Shown here piece by piece: positions 51,712 to 59,632 of a DNA stretch of 64,000 nucleotides. Origin of the DNA: Coriobacteriia bacterium (lineage in GTDB: Bacteria > Actinomycetota > Coriobacteriia > Anaerosomatales > Anaerosomataceae). The translations under genes and the position numbers were made by a program. The notes below the pieces were generated by a model. The model did no database searches. It saw nothing but the letters and a program-made list of their open reading frames with translations, and was not told where the DNA came from. Positions within the stretch are counted from its first letter, which is position 1, and each line of letters begins with the position of its first letter. Location: positions 62,001-126,000 of the forward strand of contig JAFGVD010000025.1 in assembly GCA_016938135.1 (NCBI GenBank), given 5' to 3'.

Positions 51712-54057
51712 TCAGACTTCGTGTCGTCTCGCCCAGGCCACCACGGCCTGACCGTAAGAAATCCCACCATCATTCACAGGGAGGCGCACGTGGGTGAGAG
51801 CGCGCATGCCGGCGGAACTCAGATGCTCCATCGCCCCGCCGAGGACCAGTCGGTTCATGAAGACCCCGCCTGCCATGGTGACGGTCGTGGTCCCAAGCGT
51901 ATCAGACGCCCGGGAGGATGCATCAACTATAGCCGCAACGACACCACGGTGGAAGCGCGTCGAGATCACGGATGAGGGTGTACCCGCAACGATGTCATCG
52001 AGGATGGCGGCAAGCACCGGAGCACTGTCGATGATGACCGGGTCAGCACCGGTGAAGCCGAAGCGGTACACGCCCGTGGCCGTGGGATCCGCAGCAGCTT
52101 CGAGCTCGATGGCCGCCTGCCCTTCGTAGAGGGCGTCGTCTCGCACTCCGCACAGCGCCGCCACCGCGTCGAACAGTCTGCCCATCGATGAGGTCGGTAG
52201 GCTGTTGATGCCGCGCTCCATCATGGTGAGCAGGGTGCTCTCTTCACCTGCGGCCAGTCGAGAGCGCAGCGTATCGGCGCCGGGGTGGTCCAGGAGTCCC
52301 GCCGTTTGAAGCGCCGAGACGGCCATGCGCGCCGGTCTGCGGATGGCCGCGGTGCCTCCCACGAGCGGCATCTCGCTGAGGTGCGCGAAGCGGGTGAATC
52401 CGTCCCAGCGGGCGAGGAGTACTTCTCCGCCCCAGATGTGGCCGTCGGTCCCGTATCCGGTCCCGTCCAGCGCCACACCCACAAAGGGTTCGGTGACACC
52501 GTGCTCGGCGGCCACTCCTACCACATGTGCGTGATGGTGCTGGACGCCGACGCTCGGCAGGTCGAGCGCAAGCGCGTACTTGGTGGAGAGGTACTCGGGG
52601 TGCAGGTCGTAGGCGACCAGTTCGGGCTGTATCCGGAACAATCTCTTGTAGAGGTCGAGGGTGTGCTCGTAGTGATCGAGCGTCTCGGCGTTCTCCATGT
52701 CGCCGATATGCTGGCTCACGAATGCATAGTCGCCCTTTACGAGAGTGAAGGTGTTCTTCTGCTCCGGACCTGCCGCGAAGATTGCGGCGTCGCTCTCGAA
52801 CGGTAGCCTGAGGGGGAACGGCGCAAAACCGCGCGCTCGGCGCACTATCTCGGTCTCTTCGCGCACCACGCGGGTCACCGAGTCGTCATAGCGCGAGTAG
52901 ATGTCGCGGTCGTGCATCAAAAACGCGTCAGCGATGTCGTCAAGCCGTGTCAGGGCCTCGGCGTTACCCGTGCAAATGGGCTCTTCCGAGAGGTTCCCGC
53001 TTGTCATCACCAGTGGGCGATCGGCCTCATGCAGCAGCAGGTGGTGCAGAGGCGTGTACGGCAGCATGACGCCTACTTCGGACAATCCCGGTGCTACCGC
53101 GGGAGCGAGCGGGGTTGTGCCCGGACGCAGGCGTAGCAAGACGATCGGTCTCGCAGGCCCGCACAGTAGCGCTTCCTCTTTGGCGGACACCAGGCACAGC
53201 GTCCGGACGTCTTCTATCGTGGGCACCATGATCGCCAGTGGTTTGCCTTGCCGATGTTTGCGTTGGCGAAGACGGCTGACGGCCTGCTCGCTGGTTGCGT
53301 CACACACGAGCTGGAATCCGCCCAGTCCCTTGACCGCGAGGATCTTGCCGTCTGTTAGCCGCCGGGTTGCCGATAAGAGCAGTTCATCAGAGCGCTGGCG
53401 TTCCGCATCGCGATCCCGATGCGGACGTGGAGATATCTCGCACCCTGGTGACCAGCACCACTCCGTATCGACGTCCGGTGCATTGAGGTAGAGGCGGGGG
53501 CCGCAGACGAAGCAGGCATCAGGTTGCGCGTGGAAGCGTCTGTCCGCCGGGTCGCCGTACTCAGATGTGCAGTCCGGACACATTGGGAAGTCGCGCATCG
53601 TCGTCATGGGACGGTCGTACGGGACGTCCTCGATGATGGTGAAGCGGGGTCCGCAGTTGGTGCAGTTGATGAAGGGGTAGCGGAAGCGACGGTCATCGGG
53701 GTCCAGGAGCTCGCGCGCGCAGGCGTCGCAGGTGGCGATATCAGGGGAGATGAGCGTCATCGCGCCCTCGATCGCCTCGGACGGCACGATGGTGAAGTCC
53801 GTGTGACCTTCTGGGTCGACTTCCTCGGCGATGACCGATTCCACAACGGCCATGGGAGGGGCCGAGTCGCGCAGTGCTATTGCGAAGGCCTCTACGGCCT
53901 CAGGCGTTCCCTCGGCGAGGCAGTAGACACCGTCAGAAGCGTTGCGGACCCAGCCGGACACGCCAAGGTCGGCGGCGAGTTTGTAGACGAACGGGCGAAA
54001 GCCAACGCCCTGCACAACACCCGTGACATGCAGCGAGAGCGCCTTGGTCACGGTCAC
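51712..54057 (-). CDS. hypF: Carbamoyltransferase HypF
   Basis: A 781-residue protein with all HypF modules. Residues 1-90 are acylphosphatase-like (VTGVVQGVGFRPFVYKLA). Residues 105-190 have two zinc fingers (CDACARELLDPDDRRFRYPF with CTNC; CPDC...CFVC). Residues about 205-390 are the YrdC-like domain and the rest is Kae1/carbamoyltransferase-like (HHHAHVVGVAAEHG, VALDGTGYGTDG, GGVFMNRLV). It makes the thiocarboxamide on HypE from carbamoyl phosphate and ATP. The ATG overlaps the stop of the HEPN gene by 4 bases. Confidence 0.97.
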   Translation of the reverse strand: MTVTKALSLHVTGVVQGVGFRPFVYKLAADLGVSGWVRNASDGVYCLAEGTPEAVEAFAIALRDSAPPMAVVESVIAEEVDPEGHTDFTIVPSEAIEGAMTLISPDIATCDACARELLDPDDRRFRYPFINCTNCGPRFTIIEDVPYDRPMTTMRDFPMCPDCTSEYGDPADRRFHAQPDACFVCGPRLYLNAPDVDTEWCWSPGCEISPRPHRDRDAERQRSDELLLSATRRLTDGKILAVKGLGGFQLVCDATSEQAVSRLRQRKHRQGKPLAIMVPTIEDVRTLCLVSAKEEALLCGPARPIVLLRLRPGTTPLAPAVAPGLSEVGVMLPYTPLHHLLLHEADRPLVMTSGNLSEEPICTGNAEALTRLDDIADAFLMHDRDIYSRYDDSVTRVVREETEIVRRARGFAPFPLRLPFESDAAIFAAGPEQKNTFTLVKGDYAFVSQHIGDMENAETLDHYEHTLDLYKRLFRIQPELVAYDLHPEYLSTKYALALDLPSVGVQHHHAHVVGVAAEHGVTEPFVGVALDGTGYGTDGHIWGGEVLLARWDGFTRFAHLSEMPLVGGTAAIRRPARMAVSALQTAGLLDHPGADTLRSRLAAGEESTLLTMMERGINSLPTSSMGRLFDAVAALCGVRDDALYEGQAAIELEAAADPTATGVYRFGFTGADPVIIDSAPVLAAILDDIVAGTPSSVISTRFHRGVVAAIVDASSRASDTLGTTTVTMAGGVFMNRLVLGGAMEHLSSAGMRALTHVRLPVNDGGISYGQAVVAWARRHEV

Positions 54058-54689
54058 TCCCTGTGCACGCCGTCCGCTACGAAGCGGTTGTTCAGCAGGA
54101 CGAACAGCCTGTACGCCTGGTCCAGCAGCTCCATAGCCTCGGCAGCCATCTGCGGGTTGAGGGTCTCTTGCGGTCCGTTGAACGGTGAGTCGTGGATGAA
54201 CCCGTTGCGTGCTTCGCGCATCTTGCGCCAGCGCTTGGGGAAGTCGCGATATCCCAGCTCTGATGCGGCATCCTCGAACTCCTCGCCTGCAAGCGTGGGG
54301 AATACTTTCCCGATGCGTACGCCGATAGAGCGCTGAGTGTCCATGACGGTGCGGCGCAGCCTGATGTCAGCGCCATGGGACTCCATGATGCGGTCGAGCA
54401 CGTCTTCCAAGACCGCCTCAAGGAAGGCCATCACCAGTATCACGACGACTTCTGAGTCACCCTGCCGCTCATAGGTGCGTATGCGTTCGTCAAGTCGCCG
54501 GATGCGATCGGTGGGGAAGGTGCGTCTTGCCTTGCCTGTCGCCTTGCAGTGAGGACAGGGATGCTCTAGGTCCAGGAAGTGAGGATCGCCGGAGATATAC
54601 CCACAAGCGGGGCACTCATAGTAGACCGGCGCTGAGTCGGTGGCTTCGGCGAAGACGGTCTTTTCGGCATGGGGCTTCTTCTGCTTCAT
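54054..54689 (-). CDS. Zinc-ribbon protein with a probable HEPN domain
   Basis: A 211-residue protein of no family I can name. Residues 24-52 make a zinc ribbon (YECPACGYISGD...CPHCKATGK). The rest is all-helical: VVVILVMAFLEAVLEDVLDRIM and, near residue 163, AREARNGFIHDSPF-like sequence with R-N-x3-H (RNGFIH), the catalytic pattern of HEPN ribonucleases. HEPN domains occur in toxins, CRISPR and antiphage proteins, but also as non-catalytic modules. Its stop overlaps the hypF start (ATGA), so it heads the hyp operon. The HEPN call is an inference from the motif and helix pattern. Confidence 0.6.
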   Translation of the reverse strand: MKQKKPHAEKTVFAEATDSAPVYYECPACGYISGDPHFLDLEHPCPHCKATGKARRTFPTDRIRRLDERIRTYERQGDSEVVVILVMAFLEAVLEDVLDRIMESHGADIRLRRTVMDTQRSIGVRIGKVFPTLAGEEFEDAASELGYRDFPKRWRKMREARNGFIHDSPFNGPQETLNPQMAAEAMELLDQAYRLFVLLNNRFVADGVHRE

Positions 54690-54726
54690 GCGTTGATTGT
54701 ATCAGTCTGTGCCGCGCAAAGACGCA

Positions 54727-54764
54727 AAACGACCCCACCCGATCGACTCGGAGTGGGGTCGTTT
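54727..54764 (-). terminator. Terminator of the trx gene cluster
   Basis: A 12-bp perfect stem AAACGACCCCAC / GTGGGGTCGTTT with loop CCGATCGACTCGGA, followed on the minus strand by TTTTGCGTC. It ends the minus-strand operon that finishes with the small gene at 54778. Confidence 0.9.
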
Positions 54765-54777
54765 GAACGGGTCGTTC

Positions 54778-55023
54778 TTAGACGCGCTCTACCGTGACGT
54801 CGTCGGTGGAGACATCGAGCTTGGCCATCGCCGTCTCGATCTTCTCGCGTGCCTGGCCGAGCATGACCGTGACCTGCGCGAGTTCTGCGCTTGAAGCTGC
54901 GCGGTGCCCGTGATCGGCCATGTGGTGCAGCTGTTCAAGCCACTGCTGCGCGAGAGCCAGCTGATCCTCGACCATCGCCATGGCGTGCTTCATCTGTCCG
55001 GTGTTGATGCCACCTTCACACAT
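54778..55023 (-). CDS. Small helical protein, function unknown
   Basis: An 81-residue protein, almost entirely helical by composition (MKHAMAMVEDQLALAQQWLEQLHHMADHG and QVTVMLGQAREKIETAMAKL), with histidines in the middle. No signal peptide or known motif. GTAAGGAGGATC precedes the ATG. It lies downstream of trxA on the same strand with 66 bases between, and is followed by a strong terminator, so it is the last gene of the trxB-trxA unit. Confidence 0.7.
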   Translation of the reverse strand: MCEGGINTGQMKHAMAMVEDQLALAQQWLEQLHHMADHGHRAASSAELAQVTVMLGQAREKIETAMAKLDVSTDDVTVERV

Positions 55024-55089
55024 GCAAGATCCTCCTTACTGCGGTCACGGTCCAGGCCGTGATCGTAGACGGTGTGCTGTTGTCTAGGG

Positions 55090-55419
55090 CTAGCCGAGCC
55101 ACGCTGCGAGTTCCTCGAGCAGGCGCTTCTTGGGCATGGCGCCCACAAGCTTTTTCACTACCTGGCCGTCTTTGAACACGAGCAGCGTGGGGATGGACAG
55201 CACGTCGAACTTGGTCGCAGTCACAGGGTTCTCGTCGACATTGAGCTTGGCGACGCTGAGCTTTGACGCGTACTCGGTGGCCACTTCTTCCAAGACGGGC
55301 TCCATCATGCGGCAGGGCCCACACCAGGGTGCCCAGAAATCGAGAACGACCGGCTTGTCACTACCTACTACGTCAGACTCAAAGCTGTCGTCAGTCACGT
55401 GCTTCAGATTCTCGCTCAT
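55090..55419 (-). CDS. trxA: Thioredoxin
   Basis: A 109-residue thioredoxin. VVLDFWAPWCGPCRMMEPVLEE holds the WCGPC site (about residue 34), LNVDENPVTATKFDVLSIPTLLVFKDG holds the cis-Pro, and KKLVGAMPKKRLLEELAAWLG closes the fold. GAAAGGAGCG precedes the ATG. The trxB gene ends 24 bases upstream. It reduces disulfides in cytoplasmic enzymes such as ribonucleotide reductase. Confidence 0.97.
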   Translation of the reverse strand: MSENLKHVTDDSFESDVVGSDKPVVLDFWAPWCGPCRMMEPVLEEVATEYASKLSVAKLNVDENPVTATKFDVLSIPTLLVFKDGQVVKKLVGAMPKKRLLEELAAWLG

Positions 55420-55443
55420 TCGACGCTCCTTTCGGGTGGGCGC

Positions 55444-56379
55444 TCAGATGGAGCACAGTCTGTTGTCAAGATACCGCAATGCCTCAAACGCCGCGGAAGC
55501 GCCCTTGGCGGCAGCGGTGACTACCTGCTTCAGATCCGAATCAGTCACATCTCCTGCTGCGTACAAGCCGGGATACGACGTGAGACCGTTATGGTCGATC
55601 TTCACAAAACCGCGCTCATCAAGGTCGCATAGGTCTGTGACGAGGTCGCTTTTGGCGTCTATTCCCACGAAGATGAAGATGCCGTCCAGCGGGAGCAGCT
55701 CGTCGGGGTCACCATTGGTGGCGCCGAGCTCGATGCCGGTGACTTTGCCGTCCGCGCCCTTGACCTCCTTGACGACCCGGCTCCAGTGCATCTGGATCTT
55801 CTCGTTCTCAAAACAGCGCTCCTGGATGCACTTGGTCGCACGCAGCTCATCGCGACGGTGGACGATATGCACCCGGCTGGCGAACTTGGTGAGGAAGATC
55901 GCCTCTTCGATGGCAGCGTCTCCGCCACCGATGACCGCTACCACTTTGTCGCGGAACAGCGCCCCGTCACAAGTGGCGCACCAAGAGACCCCACGTCCGG
56001 TGAACTCAGCTTCCCCGGGGACGTCGAGCTTCTTGGGGACGGCGCCCGTGGCCAAGATCACCACGCGAGCGAGGACTTCCTCGTCGTCCACGGTCAGCTT
56101 GAAGTCGAGGTCGGCGGGCTCGATCTTCTCAACGCCGGCGAACGAGCGGAAATCGGCACCGTGCTTCTCGGCCTGTTTGTGCATCAGGTCTCCCAGTGCC
56201 ATTCCGGACAGACCATCCGGGAAGCCCGGGTAGTTTTCAACCCAGTCGGTCGTGACTATCTGACCTCCAGGGAGCCCCGATTCGAACACGACGGTCTTGG
56301 CGCGAGCGCGGGCGGCATAGAGTGCTGCCGTCAGCCCCGCAGGACCGCCGCCGATGACTGCGATATCGATTGTCTCCAT
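55444..56379 (-). CDS. trxB: Thioredoxin reductase
   Basis: A 311-residue flavoprotein. FAD-binding AVIGGGPAGLTAALYAARA, the redox pair in VSWCATCDGALF (CATC, about residue 134), the second Rossmann loop VVAVIGGGDAAIEEA with the NADPH HRR motif (IVHRRDEL), and GLYAAGDVTDSDLKQVV near the end. It passes electrons from NADPH to thioredoxin, encoded next. Its ATG directly abuts the stop of the PIN-TPR gene. Confidence 0.97.
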   Translation of the reverse strand: METIDIAVIGGGPAGLTAALYAARARAKTVVFESGLPGGQIVTTDWVENYPGFPDGLSGMALGDLMHKQAEKHGADFRSFAGVEKIEPADLDFKLTVDDEEVLARVVILATGAVPKKLDVPGEAEFTGRGVSWCATCDGALFRDKVVAVIGGGDAAIEEAIFLTKFASRVHIVHRRDELRATKCIQERCFENEKIQMHWSRVVKEVKGADGKVTGIELGATNGDPDELLPLDGIFIFVGIDAKSDLVTDLCDLDERGFVKIDHNGLTSYPGLYAAGDVTDSDLKQVVTAAAKGASAAFEALRYLDNRLCSI

Positions 56380-57504
56380 CTAGATGCTACCTCCGGTGAT
56401 ACTCAGTGTCTGTCCGGCCTCTTCTGCTTCTTGGATGACGCTCTCGAGGTTGCTGGCGGCTTCCTCGTTGATCAGTTGCGTGTGCGCATCGCCCTCGCGG
56501 GTGAGCGATTCGACCTTGGAGAACTGAAGGGCCGCCGCTTCGTAGTCCTGGCGGCCACGCCAGTAGAAGATACCCAGATTGAAGTTGGCCTGTATGTGGT
56601 CGGGCTCTGACTCAAGCACCTTGGTGGTCTCCTGGATCGCCCGGTCGGTTCCCCCGGCATAGAAGTACATGGCCGCCATGTCGGTCCGGGTCCCGATATC
56701 GTCAGGACGTTCCGCAAGGTAGCGCTCATAGTACGTGATCGCTCGCTGTGCATAGGCGACGCTACCGGAGAGGTCTCTCAGGTTGTAGTAGGCATTGGCG
56801 ACGCTTTGCATGGCTTCGACATCGTTGGGGTCGGCATCAAGGGCGATCAGACCGTCGAGCAGGGCGCGGTTGTCATTGCTCAATTGGTCGCGGAACTCGT
56901 CCGGAACGCCCGTGGCGACCGTTGACGGCTGAACCAGGTTCGAGGAGTAGACCGCGAACGCGACAACCCCTGCGAACACCGCAATGGCCATAGCCAGGAT
57001 GGCGATCGGTATCTTGTAGCGCTGGAATGGGCGCACGATGTAGCGCTTGCTCCAGCTGCCGTCAGAGGCGTCTTCGCGCCGCTCGACGGTGAGTCCGAAG
57101 GTCTGTGCCTTGAGCAGCATGTTGAGGTCGTTTGTGACTAGGGTCAGGCCGCCCTCGCAACCGCTGGCGCAGGCCTGCGCGGCTACTGCAAGTATGCGGT
57201 CGTCCGCGTTGCGCGTGGACAGGCCTTCGGGCATGTCAGCGTTGCCATCCAGCGGGGCGATGCGCAGCCGCCCGCCCTCGGGCAGATCCACACCCTCAAG
57301 TAGGTTGCCCGTCTCGGACAGGTCGAACAGCATGCGACTGACTTCGCGACCACGGAAACGGAGCTCTGGATCAGCCCGGCTGGTCTTCAGCTTGTCTATC
57401 TCGCCCAGCACCGTCTCTGGAAGGAGCACTTCGGCATCCGGATACGCCAGGAGCGTGTCTGGATTCGCTAGCAGGACGTTGGTGTCCAATACAACAGTAC
57501 GCAT
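56380..57504 (-). CDS. PIN-domain, transmembrane and TPR fusion protein
   Basis: A 374-residue fusion. Residues 1-150 are a PhoH-type PIN domain: VVLDTNVLLANPDTLLAYPDA, PETVLGEIDKLK, RNADDRILAVAAQA and TLVTNDLNMLLKA, so all four acidic residues of the PIN nuclease site are kept. A transmembrane helix follows (about 165-187, IPIAILAMAIAVFAGVVAFAVY). The C-terminal 190 residues are TPR repeats (AYYNLRDLSGSVAYAQRAI; AAMYFYAGGTDRAIQ; FNLGIFYWRGRQDYE). PIN inside and TPRs outside is the expected topology. No PhoH ATPase follows. It lies between a secreted protein and trxB. Confidence 0.82.
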   Translation of the reverse strand: MRTVVLDTNVLLANPDTLLAYPDAEVLLPETVLGEIDKLKTSRADPELRFRGREVSRMLFDLSETGNLLEGVDLPEGGRLRIAPLDGNADMPEGLSTRNADDRILAVAAQACASGCEGGLTLVTNDLNMLLKAQTFGLTVERREDASDGSWSKRYIVRPFQRYKIPIAILAMAIAVFAGVVAFAVYSSNLVQPSTVATGVPDEFRDQLSNDNRALLDGLIALDADPNDVEAMQSVANAYYNLRDLSGSVAYAQRAITYYERYLAERPDDIGTRTDMAAMYFYAGGTDRAIQETTKVLESEPDHIQANFNLGIFYWRGRQDYEAAALQFSKVESLTREGDAHTQLINEEAASNLESVIQEAEEAGQTLSITGGSI

Positions 57505-57523
57505 GCGGCCTCATCTGGTCGGT

Positions 57524-59503
57524 TCAATCGTCGGTAGGAGCCTCATCATCACTCTTGTCAGCTTCTTCTGGCATATTACCAGCATCGGCGGCGTTTACCC
57601 GCCGCCTGATGAACACCAGCAGGCCGATGAGGACGATGACCACGGTCGCAACGGTCGTGAGGCGGTCCAGATAGGATGCCTTCACGTCCACCGTGGTATC
57701 CGAGATCAGCACATCTCCTGCCAGCACTCTCACGGTCAGTGAATCGGAGACACGCGTGCCAAGGTCGACCGGGATGGTTATGAAGTTGTCGCCGGGTTCG
57801 ATGGCGGTGGTCTCCTCGGTCGACTTCAGTCCAAGACCGTCCGCCGCGATCTCCAGTTGAAGTGTCAGTTCCCGGTCGGCGGTTGACGTGATCGTCAACG
57901 GGACGTCCCCTGTTCTACCGGCAAGCGTGACGTCGCGCATCTCCACGGTTACCCCTGCAAACACCTCTTCGCCAAGGCGTATCGCTGAGGCCGAGAAAGC
58001 CCGCCCACGGTCGGCGAACGGGTAGCTGAGATCAGGTCCCGCCCAACAGCGGCTCTCGGAGACCAGCGCCGCGAACAGAGCCGCAGTGCCTTCTTCGTCT
58101 TCAGGACCCCATGCTTGAACGAGGCCCAGTGCGTTCTTGCGGGCTTCGGCTACATCCCTCCAGTAGCCGAGAGGAGCGCCTGCCGGCTGGGGTGAGGATT
58201 CGATCAGCTCGACGGTCTCAGCAGCCTCGAACTGAGCAGCCCTTGCAGCCGGGATCGGTTCAAGCCAGGAGACGCTGTCCACTATGTCGATGAGCCGTCG
58301 CACATCGTTGGGAGACAGTTCCTCACCCGGCCCGATGTCCATAGTGACCACCAGCGCCCCGTGCGCCTCGTCGGCCGTGAGCGCGTCGTAGAGATGGTCA
58401 TACAGCTGTTCTGCGGTACCTGAGCTGAGCAGTGAGGCAAGCTCGGCGTCGGTGATCAGTGATACCGTGCCGGTCTTGCTCTCCCTGTAGACTCCAGTCG
58501 AGGCTGAGCCTGTCTGCGAAAGAGACGAGAGCACCAGGTAGGAGTGATCTGTCTCGGCCATGACCTTTGCGGCGGGCGCGGACACGAGGTCGCCATACAC
58601 GCCAGTCCCCACCGAGGGCGTCTCTTCAAGGACCGTCTCGTACGTCGATCTGCCTAATGCGTAGTGGCGTGCGAGATCGTCCAGAGCATCGATCTGCTCC
58701 AACCCTCCGATGTCAGGCTCTGCAAACGGCACATCGAGCAGTTCGATGCGTCCGGTCTGCACCGCGCGTGCAAGGGCTTCCAGCGTCCCGGCATAGGCCT
58801 GTGGTGTCTCCGCATCGGCGGTCACTTCCACCACACCCTCAGGGCCTGTGAGCTGATAGCCATCGGCGATTCGCGACCATTCGTCCAGAAGCAGCGGCGG
58901 GATGGCGACGGTCATGCTCTCGCTGCGCCCCGAGACGAGTGCGATAAGCTCGTCTATCGCCTGGCGTTGTCTGTCGTGTGTCGCCGGATCGAGCGCGAAG
59001 CGCCCTTCAGGATCGAGAGCGGGAGAGCACGTGAGCCGCGGAATGATCACCACGGACAGTGGCTCCACATCGTCTTCGATGATGAGCATCCGGGAGTTCA
59101 CGAAGGTCTGTTCGGCACCTGATGCAAGAACCCTGACCTCGATCCGGTAGCGTCCCGGGGAGACCGAAAGGTCGGCGAGGTCACGCTCGAAGCCGACGAC
59201 GATGCCACCGGGGTCAACGTCGTGGCGCACCTCGGTCTTCTGATAGAGGAGTGCTCCGGACGGTCGGAATACTCGCAAGCGCACCTCGAAGTACTCGGCG
59301 GGCGCACTGAGGCTGGTGGAGGCGTCCAGCAACAGCGTGTCTGTCGCCGTGAGGCTTGGCGCACCATAGCTGAGGGTCACATCGACTTCCTGTGTGACCG
59401 CGGGTTCTACCGCCGAGACGGACGCTGGTCCGGCAACAAGCAGCATGGCGGCTAACAACATGGCTGCCAGGCGGTGGGGGAGATGTGTCTTTCGGTGGTT
59501 CAC
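57524..59503 (-). CDS. Secreted, C-terminally membrane-anchored protein, unknown
   Basis: About 659 residues. A signal peptide ([22 protein letters not shown]) begins it, a large extracytoplasmic part follows, and a C-terminal helix ([15 protein letters not shown]) with RRRVNA anchors it, leaving an acidic cytoplasmic tail. Early strands and a late region ([24 protein letters not shown]) look like beta-sandwich domains; the middle has a hydrolase- or glycosidase-like alternation. The layout resembles the DUF6049 proteins of actinobacteria, but I cannot confirm it. A GTG at 59503 is chosen for the signal peptide; GCGG upstream is weak, and an open frame extends to 59569. It heads the trx operon. 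Confidence 0.65.
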   Translation of the reverse strand: MNHRKTHLPHRLAAMLLAAMLLVAGPASVSAVEPAVTQEVDVTLSYGAPSLTATDTLLLDASTSLSAPAEYFEVRLRVFRPSGALLYQKTEVRHDVDPGGIVVGFERDLADLSVSPGRYRIEVRVLASGAEQTFVNSRMLIIEDDVEPLSVVIIPRLTCSPALDPEGRFALDPATHDRQRQAIDELIALVSGRSESMTVAIPPLLLDEWSRIADGYQLTGPEGVVEVTADAETPQAYAGTLEALARAVQTGRIELLDVPFAEPDIGGLEQIDALDDLARHYALGRSTYETVLEETPSVGTGVYGDLVSAPAAKVMAETDHSYLVLSSLSQTGSASTGVYRESKTGTVSLITDAELASLLSSGTAEQLYDHLYDALTADEAHGALVVTMDIGPGEELSPNDVRRLIDIVDSVSWLEPIPAARAAQFEAAETVELIESSPQPAGAPLGYWRDVAEARKNALGLVQAWGPEDEEGTAALFAALVSESRCWAGPDLSYPFADRGRAFSASAIRLGEEVFAGVTVEMRDVTLAGRTGDVPLTITSTADRELTLQLEIAADGLGLKSTEETTAIEPGDNFITIPVDLGTRVSDSLTVRVLAGDVLISDTTVDVKASYLDRLTTVATVVIVLIGLLVFIRRRVNAADAGNMPEEADKSDDEAPTDD

Positions 59504-59523
59504 GTTCCGCCGATCGGATTGAT

Positions 59524-59541
59524 GCGGTCCCGGTGGACCGC
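59524..59541. promoter_or_regulatory. Palindrome in the lon divergent region
   Basis: GCGGTCC-CGGT-GGACCGC, a perfect 7-base inverted repeat in the 130 bases between the divergent secreted-protein gene and lon. It could be an operator for either gene. It does not match HAIR (HspR) or CIRCE (HrcA). Confidence 0.35.
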
Positions 59542-59632
59542 AGTGCGAGCAGGTATCTGCGTGTACCATAGAGAAGTATTGGAAACAGATTATCTCACGA
59601 TACGAGCGGACCGAGGAAAGGACATTGATCTG

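Noticed and set aside
56380-57504. PhoH
   Set aside because: Only the PIN domain is PhoH-like; the ATPase domain is replaced by a transmembrane helix and TPRs.
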